NCBI GenBank assembly: GCA_000433875.1
Contig: HF993333.1
Location: 890-35,999 of the forward strand
DNA length: 35,110 bases
Origin: Firmicutes bacterium CAG:884
GTDB lineage: Bacteria; Bacillota_I; Bacilli_A; RF39; UBA660
Direction of reading: 5' to 3'
The translations under genes and the position numbers were made by a program. Shown in pieces: positions 1 to 7,655 of this stretch. The notes beneath the pieces are model-generated. The model did not search any database and was not told where the DNA came from. It saw only the letters and a program-made list of their open reading frames with translations. Every line of letters begins with the position of its first letter. The stretch's first letter is position 1.

Positions 1-1
1 T

Positions 2-634
2 TTTAATACATCAAACGTAACAGATATGGTAGAAATATTTGCTGGTTGTTCATCCTTGACGAGCTTAGATTTAAGCAGTTTTAATACATCAAACGTAACA
101 GATATGGTAGAAATATTTGCTGGTTGTTCATCATTAACCTCATTAGATTTAAGTAATTTTAATACCTCGAATGTAACAAATATGCAAGGTATGTTTAGTG
201 GGTGTTCATCCTTAACAAGTTTGGATTTAAATAGTTTTAATACCTTAAGTGTAACAGATATGAGTTATATGTTTTATGACTGTTCATCTTTGATAAGTTT
301 AGATTTGAGTGGATTTAATGCATTGATTGGTGATTTACTAAATTCACGTACTTTTTCAAGTTGCACATCCTTAAAATATCTTGATATAAGTAATTGTTAT
401 TTTCTTGAATTAGATGAAATTCTTTATGCTTTAAAAGACAGTACTAATTTATTAACAACAATTAATATTACTAATTTTCGTTATAGTATTAATCAGGTCT
501 TTTATTTAACAAGTGCTAAAATAACAATCAATTATACAAGTGTTTGTGAAGCTAAACTTGATGCTTATTTAGCTGCTCATCCTGATTATAATTGGGTTAA
601 AGGTAAATTAATCACAGCACCTTCTTCAAATTAA
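2..634 (+). CDS. BspA-like (DUF285) leucine-rich-repeat surface protein, 3' part
   Basis: The reading frame is already open at the first base, so this is the 3' end of a longer gene whose start lies outside the window. The visible part has about five 26-residue repeats of the type M-x-x-M/I-F-x-G/D-C-S-S-L-T-S-L-D-L-S-x-F-N-T-S-N-V-T-D, the signature of BspA-type (DUF285) repeats found in surface proteins of host-associated anaerobes. A non-repeat tail of about 90 residues follows and ends in a short VKGKLI-type segment. No LPxTG sorting signal or C-terminal membrane helix is visible, so the anchoring mode is unknown. The first two repeats are identical over 54 nucleotides. A related but broken copy lies at 9165-9449. 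The family role is adhesion or surface display; the specific ligand cannot be inferred. Confidence 0.85.
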   Translation, partial: FNTSNVTDMVEIFAGCSSLTSLDLSSFNTSNVTDMVEIFAGCSSLTSLDLSNFNTSNVTNMQGMFSGCSSLTSLDLNSFNTLSVTDMSYMFYDCSSLISLDLSGFNALIGDLLNSRTFSSCTSLKYLDISNCYFLELDEILYALKDSTNLLTTINITNFRYSINQVFYLTSAKITINYTSVCEAKLDAYLAAHPDYNWVKGKLITAPSSN

Positions 635-644
635 ATTATAAATT

Positions 645-669
645 AAGTATACTTTTGTATACTTTTTTT
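645..669 (+). terminator. Rho-independent terminator after the BspA-like gene
   Basis: An 8-bp stem AAGTATAC/GTATACTT with a TTTT loop is followed by seven T. It sits 10 bases after the stop codon. A TATAAT at 671-676 just behind it probably serves ispH. Confidence 0.8.
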
Positions 670-695
670 GTATAATAATTAAGTGGAGTGATGAT

Positions 696-1496
696 ATGGT
701 AATAATGGCTAAAAACATAGGATTTTGTAATGGAGTTAAAAACTCTATTGATAAAACTATAGAATTACTTAATGAAAATAAAAAAATATACGTTTTAGGA
801 ATGCTTGTTCATAATGAAAATGTAATAAATGATTTAAAAAATAAAGGTGTTATATTTGTTGATGATATAAATGAAGTACCAAATAATTCGCATATAGTTT
901 TGCGTGCGCATGGGGTAAGTAATGATATATATGAAAAATGTAATGAAAAAGAATTAATTGTTCATGATTTAACTTGTCCTAATGTATTAAATATACATAA
1001 AAAAATAAGAGAATTAAATGAAAAGGGATACTTTATAATAATATGTGGCCATAAAAATCATCCGGAAGTAATTGGTGAATTAAGTTTATGTAATGGTATT
1101 GTAGTTAGTGATATAACAGATATTAAAGATATAGAAAATAAAAAAATCGCGCTTTTATGTCAAACTACTATAAGTAATGAAATATTTGAAAAAATTAAAA
1201 ATTATTTAATTAATAAATATCCTGATATATTAATATATAATACAATATGTAATGCTACTAAGAAAAGAGAAGAAGAAGCATTTGAATTATCTAAAAAAGT
1301 TGATAATTTATTAGTAATTGGATCGAAAAAAAGTTCAAATACAAAAAAATTATTTGATGTATCTATATGTGAAAATACTTATTTAGTTGATGATATTGAT
1401 AATTTTGATTTAAAATTAAAAGGTGATATTGGAATAATAACGGGTGCTAGTAGTAGTATAGAAGATGCTAAAAAATTAATGAAAAAATATATATAA
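696..1496 (+). CDS. ispH: 4-hydroxy-3-methylbut-2-enyl diphosphate reductase (IspH/LytB)
   Basis: IspH performs the last step of the MEP isoprenoid pathway, reducing HMBPP to IPP and DMAPP with a [4Fe-4S] cluster in the cytoplasm. The three cluster cysteines are visible as GFCNGVK (C11), LTCPN (C94) and TICNATKKR (C182). Substrate-binding histidines appear in LVHNE (H39), RAHGVS (H72) and GHKNHPEVIGE (H122, with the proton-donor glutamate E124). The SSNT and TGASSS motifs that hold the diphosphate are also present. At 266 residues it is the short single-domain form (family roughly 280-315). An in-frame ATG at 705 is an alternative start; the first ATG has GGAG about 6 bases upstream. The gene appears to be transcribed alone, between two terminators. 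Confidence 0.95.
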   Translation: MVIMAKNIGFCNGVKNSIDKTIELLNENKKIYVLGMLVHNENVINDLKNKGVIFVDDINEVPNNSHIVLRAHGVSNDIYEKCNEKELIVHDLTCPNVLNIHKKIRELNEKGYFIIICGHKNHPEVIGELSLCNGIVVSDITDIKDIENKKIALLCQTTISNEIFEKIKNYLINKYPDILIYNTICNATKKREEEAFELSKKVDNLLVIGSKKSSNTKKLFDVSICENTYLVDDIDNFDLKLKGDIGIITGASSSIEDAKKLMKKYI

Positions 1497-1512
1497 TTTA
1501 TATTTGAAGTTC

Positions 1513-1537
1513 AAAAATATCATTATGATATTTTTTT
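1513..1537 (+). terminator. Rho-independent terminator after ispH
   Basis: A 10-bp stem AAAAATATCA/TGATATTTTT with a TTA loop and a T tract lies shortly after the ispH stop codon. Confidence 0.75.
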
Positions 1538-1539
1538 AA

Positions 1540-1568
1540 TTGTAAAATTGTCGATTTCGTGCTATTAT
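1540..1568 (+). promoter_or_regulatory. Extended -10 promoter for the LRR/HExxH gene pair
   Basis: TTGTAA at 1540-1545 and TATTAT at 1563-1568 are separated by exactly 17 bases, and the -10 is preceded by TGC (extended -10). The LRR gene starts at 1588 behind AAGGGGA. Confidence 0.6.
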
Positions 1569-1587
1569 ACTATGCAAGGGGATTTAT

Positions 1588-3279
1588 ATGATAATAGACG
1601 AGAACTTTAATTTTGATGATTTAAGTATATTGAATGAAAAAAAGATAATAATTAGAAATATAAAAAATATACCTTTTGGACTATTTATGAATAGTGGCAT
1701 TAAAGAAGTAATAATAGAGGAAGGTACAGAAAGTATTGGTGATTATGCTTTTAGTCGTAATAATATTGAAACTATAGTATTACCACATTCATTAAAAAGT
1801 ATTGGTGATTACGCTTTTAGTAATAATAAACTTGAACATATTAATTTTAATGATAATTTGCTTTCTATAAAAAATAAAGCTTTTTCAAATAATCCTATAA
1901 AAGAAGTAGAATTACCTAATAGCTTAAGCAATATAGGACTTTATGTGTTTCCAAGTGATACTATTATTATGTATGATAATAAAAAGTTTGATGTATCACT
2001 AATAAATCAATTTGATAATTTTATAGAAACATATAAAATAATTATGAAAATGATACCTGATTTTGATTTTAATAAAGTTAATATTAATATAGTTCTTATG
2101 TTATGTGAAAAAAATGATTTAATAAAACTTAAAAGTTATTGGTATAATAAAAATAATTTTGAAATATTATATGATAGTTTAAAAAAATATTTTGGAATCA
2201 TTAATGTAAGAAATTTATTTAAAATATGCTATATATTGGGTTATTTTAGTTCATCTAAAGAAGCACAAAAAAATAAAGAAACATTTATAAAAAATATATA
2301 TTTTGAAAATGAAAAAGAAGAATTAGAAAGTTATGTATCGGCTTTAGTAAAAACGGAATATTATCCCAAATTAGAAAAATTAATTGTAAATAATATAAAA
2401 GATGATTATTTTATATCTGTATTTCAAATATATTATAATAATTATAATAGAATAAATAGAGTAATTAATATTAGAAAAAAAGAAAAAATAAGAAAAGAAT
2501 GTATTAAAAGAACTAAATTAAGAGAAAATGGCTATAGTATAGATGATGTTCAAAAAAAAATAAAAAAATTGAGAGATGAATTAAATGAAGTTTCTTATGA
2601 TGATTTAATTGAATATTTTGATAATAGTTTTGATACAAAACATCAAGAACTTAAAAGTATTATTTCATTATTATCTGGTTATATAACTAAATATGATTTT
2701 AAAGAGTTAGAGCAATTATATGAAAACGCTAATTTAGAAAGTGTATTTTCATATATAAAAGGCACTAATAATGAATTTGAATATGAATGGTTAAAAGGAA
2801 ATGATCCGAGGTTATATATAACGGGTTATTTAACTAATTGTTGCTTTGGAATTAGTATGCCTGGAGAAGATATTTTGGTTCAAAGTGTAGTTAATCCTTG
2901 TATTAAAACAATGGTAATATATTATTTTGGTAAAATGATTGGTAAAACAACATGTTATTATAATAAAGATGAAAAGTATTTGATTTTTAATAATATCGAA
3001 ATGAGTAATAAGTTTATATATAGTTTAAATGTAAGCTCAAAAGAAAGATTAAATGCTTTAAAAACAATTGTTTTAGGAATAAAAGAACAAGTAAAAGATA
3101 TGGAAAAAAGAGGATTAATGGTTAATGATATAAGAATAGGAATGAATAATAATGATTTATATGATGAAGTAAAAGAATGTTATAAAATAACTAATAATAT
3201 GCTTTTAAACTATAATTATCATAATTATGAAGGGGATGCTAATAGTAAGAATGGACAAGCAATTGTAGTGCTTAGGTGA
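1588..3279 (+). CDS. Cytoplasmic LRR_5 protein with unknown C-terminal domain
   Basis: I do not recognise this 563-residue protein as a named family. Residues about 30-125 form four BspA-type/LRR_5 repeats (pattern SIGDYAFSxNxIExIxLPxSLKSIGDYAF). Residues about 130-400 are charged and helical, with a lysine-rich coiled-coil-like stretch near 295-330. The C-terminal part (about 395-500) looks like a separate folded domain with a Cys pair (LTNCCFGIS), a second cysteine (VNPC) and a beta-rich segment ending in LIFNNIEMS. There is no signal peptide or membrane helix, so unlike most BspA-repeat proteins it is probably cytoplasmic. It is followed after 5 bases by an HExxH protein, so the two are probably co-translated. 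Function unknown. Confidence 0.7.
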   Translation: MIIDENFNFDDLSILNEKKIIIRNIKNIPFGLFMNSGIKEVIIEEGTESIGDYAFSRNNIETIVLPHSLKSIGDYAFSNNKLEHINFNDNLLSIKNKAFSNNPIKEVELPNSLSNIGLYVFPSDTIIMYDNKKFDVSLINQFDNFIETYKIIMKMIPDFDFNKVNINIVLMLCEKNDLIKLKSYWYNKNNFEILYDSLKKYFGIINVRNLFKICYILGYFSSSKEAQKNKETFIKNIYFENEKEELESYVSALVKTEYYPKLEKLIVNNIKDDYFISVFQIYYNNYNRINRVINIRKKEKIRKECIKRTKLRENGYSIDDVQKKIKKLRDELNEVSYDDLIEYFDNSFDTKHQELKSIISLLSGYITKYDFKELEQLYENANLESVFSYIKGTNNEFEYEWLKGNDPRLYITGYLTNCCFGISMPGEDILVQSVVNPCIKTMVIYYFGKMIGKTTCYYNKDEKYLIFNNIEMSNKFIYSLNVSSKERLNALKTIVLGIKEQVKDMEKRGLMVNDIRIGMNNNDLYDEVKECYKITNNMLLNYNYHNYEGDANSKNGQAIVVLR

Positions 3280-3284
3280 AATTT

Positions 3285-4079
3285 ATGAATAATATATGTA
3301 ATTTAATTGAAAATAAAAAAATAATAGATAAAGATTCAATTTATTATTTTTGGAAATCTTGTATAAAACAAGAAGAATTATTTAATGAATGTAATGTTTT
3401 AGATTTTTGTTCAATTAATAACCCTTTTTATGCTTATTATTCAGCAGATGAAAAGAAAATAGTGCTTAATTTAGATATGATGATTGATGGGTTTAAAGAT
3501 ATATGTGATTATTATGAACTAAAAAATAATGAATATTATGGGTATATTAATATAAGAATATTACAGTTTGTTTTGCACGAAATTGAACACGCAAAACAAG
3601 AAAAAAAATTAAAATCTTATACTAATAATTTAGAAATGCTATTATTGTCTTGTTCTAAACTTAATATGGAATTATGGGAATTAATTGAAGGTGGATATAA
3701 AAAGTATAATGAAACATATATTTATAATCCAAGTGAAAGAATGGCTGAAATAAGATCTTATAAAAAAATTTTATCATTTATTGAATTAATTAATAAAGAT
3801 TCAAAAATTGATAAAACCCTTAATATATTAAAAAGGGAATATATAATTGAAAACTTAAATGGTTATTTAATTGATATGTGTCCTAGCGAAATATATTTAG
3901 TGAAAACAGAACTTGATAATATATGGAAAAGTATGAATTTTTATGATGATGATAGAAATATAATGAATGAAAAAGCTAAAAAAGAATATAATTTAGGGAA
4001 AAGATTGTTTTTGGGTTTACCAATAGATAATGAAGAATTTAAAAAAATGTCTTTGATTAGAAATAAAATTATGATATAA
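3285..4079 (+). CDS. HExxH motif protein, putative zinc metallopeptidase
   Basis: This is an unrecognised 264-residue protein with the motif LHEIEHAKQEKK, where H98-E99-x-x-H102 fits a gluzincin zinc site. A glutamate-containing ERMAEIRSYKKI segment about 65 residues later could supply the third ligand, as in ImmA/IrrE-like proteins, but this is inference. The start is taken as ATG 3285: AGGTG sits about 6 bases upstream, while the upstream in-frame GTG at 3276 overlaps the preceding stop and has no Shine-Dalgarno sequence. No signal peptide is seen, so it is probably intracellular. The tight linkage to the LRR gene suggests the pair acts together. The -10 of the next gene lies inside its last codons. 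Confidence 0.65.
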   Translation: MNNICNLIENKKIIDKDSIYYFWKSCIKQEELFNECNVLDFCSINNPFYAYYSADEKKIVLNLDMMIDGFKDICDYYELKNNEYYGYINIRILQFVLHEIEHAKQEKKLKSYTNNLEMLLLSCSKLNMELWELIEGGYKKYNETYIYNPSERMAEIRSYKKILSFIELINKDSKIDKTLNILKREYIIENLNGYLIDMCPSEIYLVKTELDNIWKSMNFYDDDRNIMNEKAKKEYNLGKRLFLGLPIDNEEFKKMSLIRNKIMI

Positions 4080-4080
4080 T
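4053..4080 (+). promoter_or_regulatory. Promoter of the DUF4282-like gene
   Basis: TTGATT (4053-4058) and TATAAT (4075-4080) are 16 bases apart with TGA in front of the -10, giving an extended TGATATAAT. It overlaps the end of the previous gene. The same TGATATAAT element occurs before the genes at 10992 and 11587. Confidence 0.6.
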
Positions 4081-4102
4081 AAATGCGAAAGGAGTAGTGT
4101 AT

Positions 4103-4507
4103 ATGTTGGAGGATTATGGTTTCGGATCTCCTACACCTGGCATTGATGGTGGATTATTAATTTGGACAATTATTTCTGCCGTTGTTGCTGTTGTAGGGGG
4201 ATTTGTTTTATACTTTATTTTTACTAATAAAGAATTTAGTAGTAAGTTTAAAGGATTCACAAAGAAACTTGTAGAATTTTTAACATTTGAAAGAGGTATT
4301 TTACTTCCTATTTTAAAGGTTTCTTATTTAATATTAGCGATCTATATAACTTTAAGTTCATTTGGTTATATTGCAACTAGTTTTGTTTTATTCCTAGCAA
4401 CTTTAGTTTTAGGCAATATTTTTTTAAGAGTAGGATATGAAATGTCTTTATTGCTAGTTAGTTTAGCAAGCGATGTTAAAGAAATTAAGAAAGACTTAAA
4501 GAAATAG
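4103..4507 (+). CDS. Small membrane protein, DUF4282-like
   Basis: A 134-residue protein with three hydrophobic segments (about 18-38, 70-92 and 95-117) and a basic, charged C-terminus (DVKEIKKDLKK). The two close C-terminal helices followed by an arginine/glutamate-containing turn (FLRVGYEMSLLLVSL) resemble DUF4282 proteins, a family of unknown role. ATG 4103 is chosen because AAAGGAG lies 8 bases upstream; the GTG at 4097 is too close to that site. It appears to be a single-gene transcript, with its own promoter and a terminator built over its stop codon. Family assignment is moderate; the membrane topology is clearer. Confidence 0.6.
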   Translation: MLEDYGFGSPTPGIDGGLLIWTIISAVVAVVGGFVLYFIFTNKEFSSKFKGFTKKLVEFLTFERGILLPILKVSYLILAIYITLSSFGYIATSFVLFLATLVLGNIFLRVGYEMSLLLVSLASDVKEIKKDLKK

Positions 4508-4523
4508 GAAACTATTTCTTTTT
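4498..4523 (+). terminator. Terminator overlapping the stop codon
   Basis: A 10-bp stem AAAGAAATAG/CTATTTCTTT with a GAAA tetraloop and a T tail; the stop codon TAG is the last triplet of the left arm. Confidence 0.8.
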
Positions 4524-4538
4524 GTTATATGGTGATTT

Positions 4539-5084
4539 ATGAAAGAGTTTGAAACAGAAAGATTATTTTTAAGAAAAATTAAATTAGAAGATGCTTATAC
4601 TATGAATAAAGAATGGTGTAATGATGAAGAGGTATGTAAATATTTACCTTGGAATGTTCACGGAGATATTAGTAATACTATTAAGCTAGTTAATTTGTGG
4701 ATTAAGGAATATGAAAATGCTAATACTTATAGATGGATGGTTTGTTTAAAGAAAACCGGTGAATGTTTAGGAACAATTGATATTGTTCACGAAGATACTA
4801 TAAATAAAGTATATGAAGTTGGTTATTGTTATAAGAAAAGTTCTTGGGGTAATGGTTATGGAACAGAAGCTTTAAGAGGTGTTGTTAAGTTTTTGTTTGA
4901 TGAAGTAGGTGCTTTCGTAGTATGCGCGAAACATTATGAATGTAATATTGGTAGTTATAAAGTTATGGAAAAAGCTGGAATGACTGTTGATGGTGCTCTT
5001 AGAAGTAGAGTTATTTTTGAAAACAAGAGAATTAGTGAAATAATTCATTCAATTACTAAAGAAGAGTATTTGAGAAATTATTAA
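4539..5084 (+). CDS. RimJ/RimL-type GNAT N-acetyltransferase
   Basis: This 181-residue protein is a GNAT acetyltransferase of the RimJ/RimL type (Acetyltransf_3), which transfers acetyl from acetyl-CoA to an amino group, often on ribosomal proteins or small molecules. It opens with FETERLFLRKIKLEDA, typical of the subfamily. The acetyl-CoA loop is SSWGNGYGTEAL (around residues 104-115), followed by the late motif NIGSYKVMEKAGM that closes the fold. Length matches the family. The substrate cannot be told from the sequence. It sits just behind the terminator of the preceding gene. Confidence 0.85.
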   Translation: MKEFETERLFLRKIKLEDAYTMNKEWCNDEEVCKYLPWNVHGDISNTIKLVNLWIKEYENANTYRWMVCLKKTGECLGTIDIVHEDTINKVYEVGYCYKKSSWGNGYGTEALRGVVKFLFDEVGAFVVCAKHYECNIGSYKVMEKAGMTVDGALRSRVIFENKRISEIIHSITKEEYLRNY

Positions 5085-5088
5085 AGTA

Positions 5089-5097
5089 TGATACAAT
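5089..5097 (+). promoter_or_regulatory. Extended -10 before the glycosyltransferase operon
   Basis: TGATACAAT fits an extended -10; no good -35 is seen. The gene start at 5116 follows a GGAGG. Confidence 0.4.
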
Positions 5098-5115
5098 AGT
5101 TATGGAGGTTATGCT

Positions 5116-6135
5116 ATGACAATAATAATACCAGCTTATAATCCGGATGAACATTTGATTGGTGTTTTAGATGGACTAAAAAAATATAAGGTTGTAGTTG
5201 TTGATGATGGATCTAAGGATAAAAGTATATTTGATAGGGTAAAAAAATATAGAAATGTCAAACTTTTGACTCATGATGTAAATAAGGGTAAAGGTATGGC
5301 TATGAAAACAGGAATGGAATATGTATATGATGAGACCGATGATGATGGTATGATATTTGTAGATGCTGATGGTCAACATAGAAAAGAAGATATTGAAAAA
5401 GTTATTGCTGTTTTTGAAGAAAATAAATATTCTTTAGTTATTGGATCTAGATGTTTTAAAGGAAAAATTCCTTGGAAGAGTAAGATGGGTAATAATATTA
5501 CAAGGTTTTTATTTAAGGCTTTTACCTTTAAAGAAGTTAAAGATACACAAAGTGGACTTCGAGCTATTAATACTAAGTTTGTTCCGTATTTACTTAATAT
5601 AAAGGGTGACAGATATGATTATGAAATGAATGTTTTACTTGGATTATGTAATAGAATAAATATAATTGAGGTTCCAATTGAAACAGTTTATGAAGATATG
5701 GATAATTCAACTTCACATTTTAAGGTATTTAGAGATTCTTTCTTGATATATAAAAGTTTTCTTAAGTTTTTATTATCTGGTCTTTTATGCTTTTTAGTTG
5801 ATTTTGGATTTTATAGTTTTTTAATTAAATTAATTGGTACAAGTGCTTCTAATTTGTTTTTGTGTAATATATTTTCAAGAATTATAAGTGGTACTTTAAA
5901 TTATAATTTGAATAAAAAGTTTGTTTTTAGGAGTAAAAAAGAAAATACTTTGAGTAATTATATTATGCTTGCTTTGGGTATTATTCTATTAAATAGTTTT
6001 ATTTTAAATATATTTATTAATACTTTACATATTAATGCTTACTTAGCAAAATTTTTAGTTGAAACTATACTATTTATACTTAATTTTATTATAGAACAAA
6101 AGTTTATATTTAATGAAAGGTGTGAAAAAATATGA
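5116..6135 (+). CDS. Family 2 glycosyltransferase fused to a GtrA-type membrane domain
   Basis: Residues 1 to about 205 are a GT2 (DPM-like) glycosyltransferase: IIIPAYNP start, DDGS at 30-33 for nucleotide binding, DAD at 83-85 (DxD metal site), and DTQSGLRAI. From about residue 212 the chain becomes a GtrA-like domain with four predicted membrane helices, including FLLSGLLCFLVDFGFYSF, NYNLNKKFVF and the closing EQKFIF. Such fusions load or flip a polyprenyl-linked sugar for wall or teichoic-acid decoration. It overlaps the next gene by four bases (ATGA), so glycosyl transfer and sugar activation are probably made together. The sugar and acceptor are unknown. Confidence 0.88.
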   Translation: MTIIIPAYNPDEHLIGVLDGLKKYKVVVVDDGSKDKSIFDRVKKYRNVKLLTHDVNKGKGMAMKTGMEYVYDETDDDGMIFVDADGQHRKEDIEKVIAVFEENKYSLVIGSRCFKGKIPWKSKMGNNITRFLFKAFTFKEVKDTQSGLRAINTKFVPYLLNIKGDRYDYEMNVLLGLCNRINIIEVPIETVYEDMDNSTSHFKVFRDSFLIYKSFLKFLLSGLLCFLVDFGFYSFLIKLIGTSASNLFLCNIFSRIISGTLNYNLNKKFVFRSKKENTLSNYIMLALGIILLNSFILNIFINTLHINAYLAKFLVETILFILNFIIEQKFIFNERCEKI

Positions 6136-7016
6136 CGCTTGTTATTATGGCTGCTGGTATGGGCAGTAGATTTGGTGGTTTAAAACAAATTGAACCTATG
6201 GATGAATATGGTAATTTTATAATTGATTATTCAATTTATGATGCTATTAGAAATGGTTATGATAAGGTTGTTTTTATCATTAAGAAAGAAAATTATGATA
6301 TTTTTAGAGATACTATAGGTAAAAGGATTGAAAATAAAATAAAGGTAGAATATGCTTTTCAAGAGATAAGTGATTTACCTAGTGGTTATGAATGTCCAAA
6401 GGATAGAGTTAAACCTTGGGGTACTGGTCATGCGATTTTATCAGCGCGTAAGGTTGTTAATGAACCATTTACAATTATTAATTCCGATGATTTTTATGGC
6501 TTTGATGCTTATAAAAAAGCTAGTGAGTTTATTAAGAGTAATTCATCTAATTATGCTATGACAGGGTATTTGGTAAAAAATACGATTACCGAAAACGGAA
6601 AAGTTAAAAGAGGAGTTTGTAATATAAGTGATGGTTATGTAACTAGTCTTGTTGAAAGTGAGATAGAGTATAAGGATTCTATTTATACTGCTAGTCCTTT
6701 AAATGGTAGCTCTTCGTTTGTGATTTCACCTGAACAGGTTGTTTCAATGAATATGTTTACTTTTACTCCGAAAATATTTGATTTTTTAGAGAAAGAATTT
6801 CCGAAATTTTTGGATGAAAATATTGATAATCTAAAGAGTGAGTTTTTAATTCCTGATTTAGTTTTTAAAGAAATGAGGGAAGAGGGAGTTAAGGTTCAAG
6901 TGTTAAGTACGAATGCTAAATGGTTAGGTGTTACTTATAGAGAAGATAAGGATATTGTTGTTAATAGTTTAAAAGAACTAGTTGATAATGGTGAATATAA
7001 GAAAGGTTTATGGTAA
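6132..7016 (+). CDS. Sugar-phosphate nucleotidyltransferase (NTP_transferase-like)
   Basis: This 294-residue protein opens with LVIMAAGMGSRFGGLKQ, the nucleotide-binding GxGxRx(n)K signature of NDP-sugar pyrophosphorylases. A metal-binding NSDDFYG motif follows near residue 117. It would activate a sugar 1-phosphate with an NTP, probably supplying the NDP-sugar used by the overlapping glycosyltransferase. It is not a close match to GalU, RfbA or GlmU in the segments I can recall, so the sugar is not assigned. Its ATG lies within the stop region of the preceding gene. A weak hairpin overlaps its stop codon. Confidence 0.8.
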   Translation: MTLVIMAAGMGSRFGGLKQIEPMDEYGNFIIDYSIYDAIRNGYDKVVFIIKKENYDIFRDTIGKRIENKIKVEYAFQEISDLPSGYECPKDRVKPWGTGHAILSARKVVNEPFTIINSDDFYGFDAYKKASEFIKSNSSNYAMTGYLVKNTITENGKVKRGVCNISDGYVTSLVESEIEYKDSIYTASPLNGSSSFVISPEQVVSMNMFTFTPKIFDFLEKEFPKFLDENIDNLKSEFLIPDLVFKEMREEGVKVQVLSTNAKWLGVTYREDKDIVVNSLKELVDNGEYKKGLW

Positions 7017-7033
7017 TTTTGCCATATTCTTTT
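7009..7033 (+). terminator. Weak terminator after the nucleotidyltransferase gene
   Basis: TATGG pairs with CCATA (extendable by a T-G and an A-T pair) and TTCTTTTT follows. The stem is short and includes the stop codon, so it is a weak call. Confidence 0.4.
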
Positions 7034-7035
7034 TG

Positions 7036-7064
7036 TTTACTTTTATTTAATAATAATGTATAAT
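7036..7064 (+). promoter_or_regulatory. Promoter of the membrane protein/M23 operon
   Basis: TTTACT and TATAAT (7059-7064) are spaced by 17 bases, and the gene starts at 7081 after AGGTGAG. Confidence 0.55.
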
Positions 7065-7080
7065 TACTATAGGTGAGAAT

Positions 7081-7629
7081 ATGAAGGGTCTAATTAAGGT
7101 TATTTCTGTTTTAGTTAGTATTGTTTTTAGTTTGTTTTTTGTTTTATTTATTTTAGGGTTATCTTTTAGAGTTTATAATATAAATGATTTTAATGATATG
7201 GTATATCTTTGGAGTAATGATTTAAATGTTAAAATTAATAGTTTAGATTATATTTATGAGTTTAGTTTTATTAGAAATAATTTATTTATATTTATTGGTA
7301 CTTTAATATTTATTAGTTCAATTAATATTATTAATAGATTTTATGATTCTTTAAAATATATTGGTAGTTCATTTGTAATTAGTTCATCTTTTATGTTATT
7401 TGGTTTATTTTTTATTGATAGAATTAAAGCAATGTTTGATAGTAGTTTGATTACTATTTTGAATGGTAATATAGATAAGTTTAGTCATAAAATATATTGT
7501 AATAGTATTATATTTTTGTTTGTTGGTATTATTATGATTGTATTATATTCTATAATTGATATTTTATATGAAAATTATAAGAATAAGAGGATTGTTGAAG
7601 AAAATGTGGAAATTATAGAAGAAAAGTAG
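7081..7629 (+). CDS. Four-helix membrane protein of unknown function
   Basis: Not recognised. The 182-residue protein has four predicted membrane helices (about residues 5-28, 69-86, 93-113 and 142-162), a loop of about 40 residues between helices 1 and 2, and an acidic C-terminal tail rich in Glu/Lys. It lies just upstream of an M23 peptidoglycan hydrolase gene (26 bases between stop and chosen ATG), so it may be an envelope protein expressed with it. No enzymatic motif is visible. Confidence 0.65.
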   Translation: MKGLIKVISVLVSIVFSLFFVLFILGLSFRVYNINDFNDMVYLWSNDLNVKINSLDYIYEFSFIRNNLFIFIGTLIFISSINIINRFYDSLKYIGSSFVISSSFMLFGLFFIDRIKAMFDSSLITILNGNIDKFSHKIYCNSIIFLFVGIIMIVLYSIIDILYENYKNKRIVEENVEIIEEK

Positions 7630-7655
7630 TATAATGTTAGAAGTTGGTGAAAGAT

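Noticed and set aside
1..200. CRISPR array at the start of the window
   Set aside because: The direct repeats are coding (26-residue protein repeats) with no unique spacers and no cas genes.
3276..3284. GTG 3276 as start of the HExxH gene
   Set aside because: It overlaps the preceding stop codon and lacks a Shine-Dalgarno sequence, while ATG 3285 has AGGTG at suitable spacing.
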